Shown: positions 48,355-55,020 of the stretch, in pieces
How the letters are laid out: every line of letters begins with the position of its first letter
Position numbering within the stretch: position 1 is the stretch's first letter
DNA from: a virus
Virus record (IMG/VR): IMGVR_UViG_3300045107_000036
Span: 1 to 64,000 of that record
Strand: one strand, 5' to 3'
DNA: 64,000 bases
Made by a program: the position numbers and the translations under genes
The notes under the pieces: generated by a model
Database searches by the model: none
The model's input: only the letters and a program-made list of their open reading frames with translations
Told to the model about the DNA's origin: nothing

Positions 48355-48878
48355 TGACCGCATTCTTATTCTGCCTCGCCGTGATCGGCATCACCGCCAT
48401 CATCGTTGACGGCACCGTCTTTGATGAAGTACGAGACTGGCTGGCGACGAAGCTGCCGGAAGAAGTCTTCGACGTGTTCACCTGCCATCAGTGCATGGGC
48501 ACCTGGGTCGGGCTGGGCTGCGGCCTCGTCCTCAACACCGGCTTCTGGGGCACGACCATTACCCTGCTCACCGCCACCGTTGGTGCAGTCGTTGGCTGGA
48601 AGTTCTTGAAGAAGTACCACCCGAAGTTGGTGGTCGCCGCCACGTTCCTCGGCTTCTTCGTCGGGGCGTTGTTCCTGACCGAGAACGTTTGGGTCGTCAT
48701 GCTGAGCGGCGGGGCCGGTGCGTTCCTCGCACCTTTGGGCAACTTCCTGACTAGATACATGTCGTATAAGGTCGAGCTTGTTCAAAAGGAGTTCTTGGAT
48801 GCACACGACACCACCGCCACAATCGGAGGGGATGAAGCTGTCGGAGATGGGTCCGGTGGCGAAAGGCCCACCGCCTAA
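48354..48878 (+). CDS. DUF1360-like membrane protein
   Basis: The product is 174 aa with about four hydrophobic segments (near 2-20, 60-82, 97-112 and 115-132). A CHQCMGTWVG motif lies in a loop near residue 44, the hallmark (CxxCxGxWxG) of DUF1360 phage/bacterial membrane proteins. The charged tail overlaps the next gene by 80 bp. Role unknown, possibly membrane association during infection. Confidence 0.75.
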   Translation: MTAFLFCLAVIGITAIIVDGTVFDEVRDWLATKLPEEVFDVFTCHQCMGTWVGLGCGLVLNTGFWGTTITLLTATVGAVVGWKFLKKYHPKLVVAATFLGFFVGALFLTENVWVVMLSGGAGAFLAPLGNFLTRYMSYKVELVQKEFLDAHDTTATIGGDEAVGDGSGGERPTA

Positions 48879-49377
48879 GAAGTACGTCGTCTACTGCGAT
48901 AGCTGCGGCAAGCAGAAGGTAGACATCGGGTTCAATCTGCAACAGATGACCCGAGTGCCGTTGGCGAACGTGCCGGGTGGGGTTCCGAAAATGTCCCCCG
49001 CAGGTAAGGCGGAAAACCGCCCGGCACTGCCGAGGCCGAAGATGGTGAAGTGCCCGAAGTGCGGGCGTGGCCTAACGGTCCGTGGCTTCGCCGTCCCAGA
49101 GAGTAACCACACGGAAGTGAAGCAAGAGAATGAAAGCATCATCAAGAAGAATATCGTTGACCGACGTGAAATCCGCCCTGCTGGATCAGCGATTCAGGAG
49201 TACCTTGCCCGAGGAACTGCTGACGGACGTGCAGAAGTTTCTGAGCAATCCGGGGTGTGCGTGCAACCACCCGATATACCGCAAGGTTTTGCAGGTAGCG
49301 AAAGCCCAATTGCTCGCCTACTATCCGGGCAAGGAGGCGGCACCGGAGGCGGAAATGAACAAGGTGGCAAGGAATGA
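48799..49377 (+). CDS. zinc-ribbon protein with a long overlapping C-terminus
   Basis: The product is 192 aa from ATG 48799, with AAAAGGAG upstream. YCDSCGKQK and KCPKCGRGL form a zinc ribbon at about residues 30-85. The C-terminal 80 residues, Gly/Gln-rich, overlap 49130-49516 in a different frame for 248 bp, so either this tail is dispensable or both frames are used. Possibly a small nucleic-acid-binding protein. Confidence 0.6.
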   Translation: MHTTPPPQSEGMKLSEMGPVAKGPPPKKYVVYCDSCGKQKVDIGFNLQQMTRVPLANVPGGVPKMSPAGKAENRPALPRPKMVKCPKCGRGLTVRGFAVPESNHTEVKQENESIIKKNIVDRREIRPAGSAIQEYLARGTADGRAEVSEQSGVCVQPPDIPQGFAGSESPIARLLSGQGGGTGGGNEQGGKE

Positions 49378-49516
49378 GTGGACGGTCATCAACTGCCACA
49401 TCGACGAACTCCAGAGTCGCCTTCAGAAACTCCCTCCTGGCCGGAAGCAGGTTGAGGTAGCTAGATTCCAAGATCAGGTCACGGTTATCATCAACGAACT
49501 AGAACTGGAATCATAA
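49130..49516 (+). CDS. hypothetical protein, 128 aa
   Basis: Helical product with NPGCACNHPIYRKVLQVAKA, a motif I associate with conserved small proteins of T4-like phages. AAGAGA precedes the ATG. Its first two-thirds overlap the zinc-ribbon gene out of frame. Codon pattern and family resemblance support it as real. Confidence 0.65.
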   Translation: MKASSRRISLTDVKSALLDQRFRSTLPEELLTDVQKFLSNPGCACNHPIYRKVLQVAKAQLLAYYPGKEAAPEAEMNKVARNEWTVINCHIDELQSRLQKLPPGRKQVEVARFQDQVTVIINELELES

Positions 49517-49547
49517 ATACCTTGTCCACCATTTAAGGGCAAGGTAT
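49514..49547 (+). promoter_or_regulatory. late-type promoter overlapping a start-codon hairpin
   Basis: TAAATA (49514-49519) lies 26 nt before the ATG of the PAS gene. ATACCTTG (49517-49524) is an exact complement of CAAGGTAT (49540-49547), which includes the AT of the start codon and part of the ribosome site. RNA begun about 49526 would lose the 5' arm. Confidence 0.65.
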
Positions 49548-50349
49548 GTTAAAAGACTTCATCACTAACGCCGAGTCCGCATACCAGTCGATCATCATTA
49601 CGACGACTGGTCCGGGCTACCCAATCATCTACGTCAACCCTGCGTTTACCGAACTCAACGGCTACTCCCTAGAGGAAGCCCAGGGTCGCAACGCCAACTT
49701 CCTCCGTTCGGAGGATTTTGACCATACCGAACAGAAAGCAAAGATCAAGACGGCCCTAGACGAAAAGTTGCCCGTGGTCGTCGAGATGGTGAATAAGCAC
49801 AAAGACGGGACGAACCTACGGATCGAACTCCACGTCTTCCCCTTCTACGAGAACGGCGAATGCACCCACTTCATCGGCGTGCAGAACGACCTATCCTTCC
49901 TAGACAACCCCAACTACATCAACTTCTTCGAGGACACGCCGGTGGCGTTCCTACGGACGGAGATCGAGTCGGGCAAGTTCATGATGGCGAACAAGGCGTG
50001 TGCCGGTCTGCTGGGCTACAACTCGGTGAAAGAGTTGATGGCCGAGGAGAAGACATCCGATCTCTACGTCGATAAGGGCCAGCGGAAGAAGCTCCTGAAC
50101 AAGTTGCGGAAGTCCGGCCGGGTCGAAGGCTACGAGGTTGAACTGAAGCTGAAGGACGGTCGTCACATCTGGGTATCCGCCCACCTGCACATGAACTGCA
50201 ACGGCAAATGCATCGAGGGCACCCTGATCGACATCACCCAGCACAAGGAGATGGAGAAGAAGATCGAGGAAATGACGGAAAGTAACCTGTTCAAGATGCA
50301 GAGCGTGTCTGCCCAGCTTGACGCTAAGATGGCTGAACTTTGTAAATAG
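49546..50349 (+). CDS. tandem PAS-domain protein, LOV-like first domain
   Basis: The product is 267 aa. PAS 1 (about 10-115) has IIYVNPAFTELNGYSLEEAQ and GRNANFLRSEDFD, where light-sensing LOV domains have GRNCRFLQ; the reactive Cys is replaced by Ala. PAS 2 (about 125-240) has YEVELKLKDGRHIWVSAHLH and a closing DITQHKE. A coiled-coil-like tail follows, with no kinase, cyclase or HTH output. It may bind a ligand or partner protein. It has its own late-type promoter. Confidence 0.85.
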   Translation: MLKDFITNAESAYQSIIITTTGPGYPIIYVNPAFTELNGYSLEEAQGRNANFLRSEDFDHTEQKAKIKTALDEKLPVVVEMVNKHKDGTNLRIELHVFPFYENGECTHFIGVQNDLSFLDNPNYINFFEDTPVAFLRTEIESGKFMMANKACAGLLGYNSVKELMAEEKTSDLYVDKGQRKKLLNKLRKSGRVEGYEVELKLKDGRHIWVSAHLHMNCNGKCIEGTLIDITQHKEMEKKIEEMTESNLFKMQSVSAQLDAKMAELCK

Positions 50350-51253
50350 CCCGGTGGGCGATGATCTTGCGGCAACTCTCGATCATCGTCTCCGGGTACT
50401 CTTGGTACTTCACGATGTCCATCGGCCACAGGTCGGTGGACTTTCTTTTCGCACCGACGAACATGGCGTTCTCGTACATCTGGGCGGCGTCCTCGAACCG
50501 ACTCAGCTTGTGGTAGTACACGTCCCCCATCGCACACCAGAACTCGGCCATGAGCGGGGCGGCGCACACGCACAGATTGAGTTGCTTCAGTGAGTCCTGG
50601 GCCTTGCCCCCGGTCAGGATGTTGGCGACGGCGTGATAATACCGGGCCATCGTCACCGACCGGCCTTGCTTTTCGACGAAGATGTACTGCTCGGCCTCGT
50701 GCATGAAGTCCTTGTACTTACCCTGGGCGAAGAGGATCATGGCCTTACAGAATCGTGGCTCACCCAACGTCGGGCTACGATTCTGCCACGCCGCCACTTC
50801 CTCCAACGCATGAGGATTGTTGTCGGAGCCGAATAGGTTAACACCGATGAGCTTGTCGGACTCGATGACGGGGTACGGCCACACGGGGTTGGCGAACCGT
50901 GTGTCCCCGGTCCACACTCTAACCTCGTAGGAGATGAACGAGTCACGAATCAGGCGGACGTTGGCGGCGGTGCCACGGAACGTCTGGAGGGCACGGTGGC
51001 CTTCGGCGAGGACTTCGCCGGGGCGGATGAGGAAGTGCCACCCTGGTGACGATGTTGTTTTACTGAGGGCAACGTCACGACCGTCGGCCTCCATGTGTTC
51101 TATCTCGTAACCGAGTCGTCGGACGAGTGACGGCGTGCCGTCACTGCTGCCCAGGTCGATGATCTTGACCGGGCACTGGAGGGGCTTCACTGAGTCGAGA
51201 GTCTGCTGGATGCTCTTGATGTTGTTCTTGGTGACGACGTGTGCTGTTAACAT
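50324..51253 (-). CDS. GT2-like glycosyltransferase with TPR-like C-terminus
   Basis: The product is 309 aa. The N-terminus reads MLTAHVVTKNNIKSIQQTLD and IIDLGSSDGTPSLVRRLGYE, the GT2 nucleotide-binding start. HFLIRPGEVLAEGH replaces the usual DxD stretch, so activity is uncertain. The C-terminal 120 residues look TPR-like (DVYYHKLSRFEDAAQMYENA). It converges on the PAS gene with a 26-bp overlap. Confidence 0.75.
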   Translation of the reverse strand: MLTAHVVTKNNIKSIQQTLDSVKPLQCPVKIIDLGSSDGTPSLVRRLGYEIEHMEADGRDVALSKTTSSPGWHFLIRPGEVLAEGHRALQTFRGTAANVRLIRDSFISYEVRVWTGDTRFANPVWPYPVIESDKLIGVNLFGSDNNPHALEEVAAWQNRSPTLGEPRFCKAMILFAQGKYKDFMHEAEQYIFVEKQGRSVTMARYYHAVANILTGGKAQDSLKQLNLCVCAAPLMAEFWCAMGDVYYHKLSRFEDAAQMYENAMFVGAKRKSTDLWPMDIVKYQEYPETMIESCRKIIAHRAIYKVQPS

Positions 51254-51386
51254 GCTCGGCCAGTTCCTCGAATACGTTCGCCTCGTGTGTTTTGCCTTGT
51301 TTTCTAAGGAGTTCAGCCATCTCCCGGTACGGCCTCACCGATCTTGGCTGAAGCTGGATGTCGGCGACAAGTCTTGCCAGATTCAT
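51141..51386 (-). CDS. small TPR-like protein, overlapping the glycosyltransferase
   Basis: The product is 81 aa. Residues 1-48 look like a TPR helix pair (PYREMAELLRKQGKTHEANV). The rest, Gln/His/Pro-rich, overlaps the glycosyltransferase gene by 113 bp in another frame. No clear ribosome site. The stretch ELAEHVNS lies over the next start, so coupling is likely. Moderately supported. Confidence 0.45.
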   Translation of the reverse strand: MNLARLVADIQLQPRSVRPYREMAELLRKQGKTHEANVFEELAEHVNSTRRHQEQHQEHPADSRLSEAPPVPGQDHRPGQQ

Positions 51387-51488
51387 ACTTTAATAGGAGT
51401 AGAGGAAAACAGGAAGTTTTCCAGGGAATTCTTTCGCACGGACGCAGATATACCTTCACCCTTTTTTCCGGGTTTGAACAGGAGTGCG

Positions 51489-52058
51489 ATGGCGAACGAA
51501 TACCTTAACAACAAGACATTCGAAGCGATTATCGACGCCTTTCAAGGCTTCAAGCGAGCCAAGATGCGTCATGAATTGAAGCTGGCAGACGTAAAAGAAA
51601 CTTACCAGCGAAGGAAGAAGAAGTACAACGACGAAGAACGCTTGGGCCTCATGACGGAGGCCGAATCTGAGTACGGTCGAATCTGCGGCTCGTACAAGGA
51701 CTACCAGGAACAGTTGGCTTACGCCTTCTACATCCTCAGCGAGAACATCGCCAATTACTACGCCCGTTACAGCGGGATCGACAGTGAGGACGCTGTTCAA
51801 GAAGGGGTCTTGATTTGTTTCGAGAAAATTGATAGATTTGATCCTCGGAAGGGTAAGGCGTTCAACTACATGACTACCTGCATACTAAACCACTACCGAC
51901 AACTCTACCGCAGCATCAAGAACTACAACGAATTGAAGCGCAAGTACCTGAACCATTTACAGGAACGGTTCGAGTCCGCTGTCTTGCGGGGGAGTGCCCT
52001 GGGAGGAGGCCGGACTTTCGACGTTCCAGTTGAAGGCCACATAGACAACTGGAGTTAA
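51489..52058 (+). CDS. late-transcription sigma factor, T4 gp55-like
   Basis: The product is 189 aa from ATG 51489 after CAGGAG. The C-terminal half carries a sigma region-2-like core: SEDAVQEGVLICFEKIDRFD, PRKGKAFNYMTTCILNHYRQ, then LYRSIKNYNELKRKY. This order and the absence of region 4 match gp55-type factors, which recognise only a -10-like TATAAATA box. TATATA/TAAATA boxes before several genes here are its expected targets. The N-terminal half is helical and phage-specific. A terminator lies after the next gene. Confidence 0.85.
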   Translation: MANEYLNNKTFEAIIDAFQGFKRAKMRHELKLADVKETYQRRKKKYNDEERLGLMTEAESEYGRICGSYKDYQEQLAYAFYILSENIANYYARYSGIDSEDAVQEGVLICFEKIDRFDPRKGKAFNYMTTCILNHYRQLYRSIKNYNELKRKYLNHLQERFESAVLRGSALGGGRTFDVPVEGHIDNWS

Positions 52059-52373
52059 ATGTTACGCAGCAATCCCATTGCCATGATGGAGACGCAGGAA
52101 CTAATCGACAAGTTGATCGCCGCCGGTTACGGGGAAATCATCGAGTGCATGCTTCTCAACGAGAATAAGTGTTACACCAAGAAGGATCGACTCAACAAAT
52201 CGGCGACGTGTCGTGAGTTGGGCATCAAGAGCAAAGAACTGGAAGACGCCCTCCGCAAAATGAGAGAACTTCTTCCAGAACTCGCCCTGGCCGATCCCGA
52301 TGAAGAGTCTCAGCCGAAGGTCGAGAAGAAGAAGTCCAAGAAAAGCGTCGGTCGCAAAGCCAAGAAAGTCTAA
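52059..52373 (+). CDS. hypothetical protein, possible gp33-like coactivator
   Basis: The product is 104 aa, starting right after the gp55-like stop, with GGAG upstream. LIDKLIAAGYGEIIECMLLN and RLNKSATCRELGIKSKELED are helical, followed by a Lys-rich tail (KKKSKKSVGRKAKK). Location beside gp55 suggests a transcription partner; T4 gp33 is of similar size. Sequence similarity to gp33 is not evident to me, so this is inference. Confidence 0.55.
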   Translation: MLRSNPIAMMETQELIDKLIAAGYGEIIECMLLNENKCYTKKDRLNKSATCRELGIKSKELEDALRKMRELLPELALADPDEESQPKVEKKKSKKSVGRKAKKV

Positions 52374-52379
52374 TCGAAC

Positions 52380-53012
52380 TTATTGTTCGTTCAAACTGTT
52401 AGTGGAGAGGGTCTGTTGGCCCTCTCCATTTTCGTTGTTCTGGTTCTGATCCGGCGGTGGCGGCGGCAGAACCTCGGTGTAGGCCCGAGCATACCGCAGG
52501 GTCAGGTCGCACATGACCACTTCACTGCTGCCCATGTCCAACTCGCCCCATTCCACGTTCTGCGGCCAGCACTGCTCGAACGTCCATCGTTCAAGTACGT
52601 TGCCGCACCCGTCGAAGAGTTCCAGAATACCGTCCCGAAGGAAGCGATTCGACACCGGCCCGGTCCTGACCACGGGATGCCACTTGCCGGTCTTGTCCGG
52701 CTCGTACACCTTCATGATCCAGTCGAAGATCGGGTGAAGGACGTTGGTCTTGATGTCGTAGAGGGAGAGTGTGATCGGCTTCCAGTCCGGCTTCTGCGGG
52801 TACATGATGTGTTCGTTCAGGTGCCGGATTTCCATTTCCTTGAACTGCAAGCCGGGGCGGGCCGACTTCTGAGGCGGCAACGAGTTGATCTGGTTCTGGT
52901 CGGCGACCAGACCTTCGATCTTGAACAACCAACGGTTCTTCCGCTTGCAGAGCTTCGAGTTCCCGCTGAACGGTTCGGGCAACCCGAAGTCCATCCCCAT
53001 TCGTCTTCCCAT
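52380..53012 (-). CDS. tail-tube (gp19-like) protein, copy B
   Basis: The product is 210 aa, the most diverged of the cluster. KRKNRWLFKIEGLVADQNQI, then EMEIRHLNEHIMYPQKPDWK, ILELFDGCGNVLERWTFEQC and VVMCDLTLRYARAYTE follow the tube pattern of its neighbours. It has an Asn/Gln-rich tail. It may have a special position such as a tube end. A plus-strand terminator lies inside its 3' end. Confidence 0.8.
   Translation of the reverse strand: MGRRMGMDFGLPEPFSGNSKLCKRKNRWLFKIEGLVADQNQINSLPPQKSARPGLQFKEMEIRHLNEHIMYPQKPDWKPITLSLYDIKTNVLHPIFDWIMKVYEPDKTGKWHPVVRTGPVSNRFLRDGILELFDGCGNVLERWTFEQCWPQNVEWGELDMGSSEVVMCDLTLRYARAYTEVLPPPPPDQNQNNENGEGQQTLSTNSLNEQ
52403..52432 (+). terminator. terminator for the gp55 operon, inside an opposing gene
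   Basis: TGGAGAGGG/CCCTCTCCA (9 bp) is followed by TTTT on the plus strand. It closes the gp55 and 52059 transcript although it lies in the coding end of the convergent tube gene. Confidence 0.75.
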
Positions 53013-53030
53013 AGTTCCCCTGTAAAAAGT

Positions 53031-53054
53031 AAGAGGGCCGTTTCCGGCCCTCTT
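53031..53054 (-). terminator. intrinsic terminator between tube genes
   Basis: AAGAGGGCCG/CGGCCCTCTT hairpin; on the minus strand it is followed by ACTTTTTAC. It follows the tube gene 53060-53707 and may lower expression of the next tube gene. Confidence 0.75.
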
Positions 53055-53059
53055 GTCTC

Positions 53060-53707
53060 TTAGACGCCAGCGACCGGCGTGTTAGTCTTGTTGCCGGTTC
53101 CTGGGCCAGTCGGCGTGTTGCCGTTAGGCGGCGGGTTCGACCCACCACACGGCGAGCAGCACGGCGTAATCGTGAAGCCAGGGCACTCGTTCTTGTACTT
53201 AACGTCGCTGTAGCGGAGCGTCAGTTCAATGGTCACTTCTTCCGAAGAAGAGTAGTCGAGTTCACCGAAGTTCACGTTCGTCGGCCACACGTCCTTCATC
53301 GTCCAGGTTTCGAGAAGCTGACCACAGCCGTCCCACAACTTCAGGATGCCGGTCGCAGTGTAGTCCTTACGCTGCGAACCCATCTGGAGTTGGATCGGGT
53401 CGGTGAAGTTGTACACGCTGGCGAGCCAGTTGTACAACGAGGCCATCTCCGCAGTTGCCACGTCGATGTAGGTGACGGTCATCGTCTCCCACTTAGCCTT
53501 ACCCGGAATCCAGGTCGTAGCGTTGAGGAAGTTGACTTCAACCTCTTCTACGTTAAGGTTCGGACGAGCCGCAACCTTAACATAGTGCTTCGGAACACTC
53601 TGATTGCCGCAAATATCTTGCAGTTCAAAGGTGAATCGGAACTTACGCTTGAAGATCAAGTTCGAGAAGCCCAAGTTTCCGATACCCATCGGGATTTTTT
53701 CAGCCAT
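53060..53707 (-). CDS. tail-tube (gp19-like) protein, copy C
   Basis: The product is 215 aa. MGIGNLGFSNLIFKRKFRFT, YVKVAARPNLNVEEVEVNFL, PGKAKWETMTVTYIDVA, YNWLASVYNFTDP and GELDYSSSEEVTIELTLRYS define the family. The Cys/Pro/Asn-rich tail (CCSPCGGSNPPP) is shared with copy D. It would stack as rings inside the sheath. GGAGAG precedes the ATG. Confidence 0.88.
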   Translation of the reverse strand: MAEKIPMGIGNLGFSNLIFKRKFRFTFELQDICGNQSVPKHYVKVAARPNLNVEEVEVNFLNATTWIPGKAKWETMTVTYIDVATAEMASLYNWLASVYNFTDPIQLQMGSQRKDYTATGILKLWDGCGQLLETWTMKDVWPTNVNFGELDYSSSEEVTIELTLRYSDVKYKNECPGFTITPCCSPCGGSNPPPNGNTPTGPGTGNKTNTPVAGV

Positions 53708-53723
53708 TATCTCTCCTGTTCAC

Positions 53724-54380
53724 TTAGACGCTGGTCACGTTGAAGTTGGCCTGCCGAGACGGGTCGAACGAGCCAAAGTCATTGCCCTGAACCTTCTTGA
53801 CCCGAGTGCCGCACGGCGAGCAGCAAGCTTGCGGGGTGAAGTCCGGGCAGTACGAGCGGTAACGAACGTCGCTGTAACGCAGCGTCAGTTCGATGGTCGC
53901 TTCTTCCGAGGACGAGTAGTCCAAGTCGCCGAAGTTGATGGCTTGCGGCCACATGTGCTGCAACTGCCATTGTTCCAGTAGGGTGCCGCAGCCGTCGTAC
54001 ATGTTCAGAACGCCGGTAGCGTCCCAATCCCGCTTCTCAGCGTTGGTCAGCTTGATCGGGTCCGTGAAGTCGTACACGGTGGCGAGCCAGTTCCACAAGT
54101 TACGCATCTCTTCGTGAGCAACGTCGATGTAGGTAACGGTGATGGTTTCCCACGACCCCTTACCCGGAATCCACATTTTTGCGTTCAAGTGGTTGATTTC
54201 CGTCTCCTCAATGTTGAGGTTCGGGCGAGCGGCGACCTTGACGAAGTGTTCAGGAATCACGTTCTTCTCGTTGTCGCAGTAGCCAACGATTTCGAACGTC
54301 CACCGGAACTTACGCTTGAAGGTCATATCGGGACGGCCGATAACCCCGATGCCCATATTCTTACGATCTCTTGTAGCCAT
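53724..54380 (-). CDS. tail-tube (gp19-like) protein, copy D
   Basis: The product is 218 aa. MGIGVIGRPDMTFKRKFRWT, YCDNEKNVIPEHFVKVAARP, WNWLATVYDFTDPIKLTNAE and FGDLDYSSSEEATIELTLRY parallel copy C closely. The tail CCSPCGTRVKKVQ is likewise Cys-rich. Copies C and D are the most alike, which suggests a more recent duplication. Confidence 0.88.
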   Translation of the reverse strand: MATRDRKNMGIGVIGRPDMTFKRKFRWTFEIVGYCDNEKNVIPEHFVKVAARPNLNIEETEINHLNAKMWIPGKGSWETITVTYIDVAHEEMRNLWNWLATVYDFTDPIKLTNAEKRDWDATGVLNMYDGCGTLLEQWQLQHMWPQAINFGDLDYSSSEEATIELTLRYSDVRYRSYCPDFTPQACCSPCGTRVKKVQGNDFGSFDPSRQANFNVTSV

Positions 54381-54398
54381 ATTGTTAAAGCTCCTGAG

Positions 54399-54941
54399 TT
54401 AGTTGCAGCCTCTACAGCATGCTTGTGGGTTAGGCCCACAGATTCCCTGATATTGCACGTCGGAGTAAACCAAGCCCAATTCGATAGTCACTTCATCCGA
54501 GGACGAGTAATCCAACTCACCGAAGTCAACCGACTCCGGGAACATCGACCCCAACAGCCACCGTTCCAGCGGACTGCCGCAGCCGTCGTACAAGGTTAAC
54601 AATCCCACCCCATTCCAACCGGCCTTCTCAGACTGGCTCAAACCGTTCGGGTCGGTGAAGTTGTAGACGGTGGCGATCCAGTTCCACAGACCAGCCATGT
54701 CAGCGGCCGGTACATCTATATATGTAACATTGATCGGTTCCCACTTAGCTTTTCCAGGCATCCACGTCGTTGCGTTGAGGAAGTTCACTTCCGTCTTCTC
54801 AATGCTGAGCTTGGGGCGGGCTGCAACCTTGACGTAATGCTCAGGAATGAAGCCGCAGGGAGTCGTGATTTGTAGGGTCCATCGGAACTTACGCTTGAAG
54901 ATAACTCCAGGCGCACCGACACGACCAATTCCCATCGGCAT
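54399..54941 (-). CDS. tail-tube (gp19-like) protein, copy E
   Basis: The product is 180 aa, the shortest. MGIGRVGAPGVIFKRKFRWT, YVKVAARPKLSIEKTEVNFL, LWNWIATVYNFTDPNGLSQS and FGELDYSSSDEVTIELGLVY are present. It ends ACCRGCN. As the first tube gene after the sheath, it is a good candidate for the main tube protein, by analogy with gp18-gp19 order. Confidence 0.88.
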   Translation of the reverse strand: MPMGIGRVGAPGVIFKRKFRWTLQITTPCGFIPEHYVKVAARPKLSIEKTEVNFLNATTWMPGKAKWEPINVTYIDVPAADMAGLWNWIATVYNFTDPNGLSQSEKAGWNGVGLLTLYDGCGSPLERWLLGSMFPESVDFGELDYSSSDEVTIELGLVYSDVQYQGICGPNPQACCRGCN

Positions 54942-54982
54942 CTTCTACTCCTATTCAGTTTGATTTGATGTGATAAAGAAGA

Positions 54983-55012
54983 GGGGCACCCGCCGCAGCG
55001 GGCGAGTGCCCC
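54983..55012 (-). terminator. terminator after the tail sheath gene
   Basis: GGGGCAC/GTGCCCC with an inner CCCGC/GCGGG stem. On the minus strand TCTTCTTT follows. It separates the sheath gene from the first tube gene. Confidence 0.8.
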
Positions 55013-55020
55013 TTGTTTCT

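Noticed and set aside
54715-54730. TATATATGT as a promoter box
   Set aside because: It lies inside the coding sequence of a tail-tube gene and is not near any start codon.
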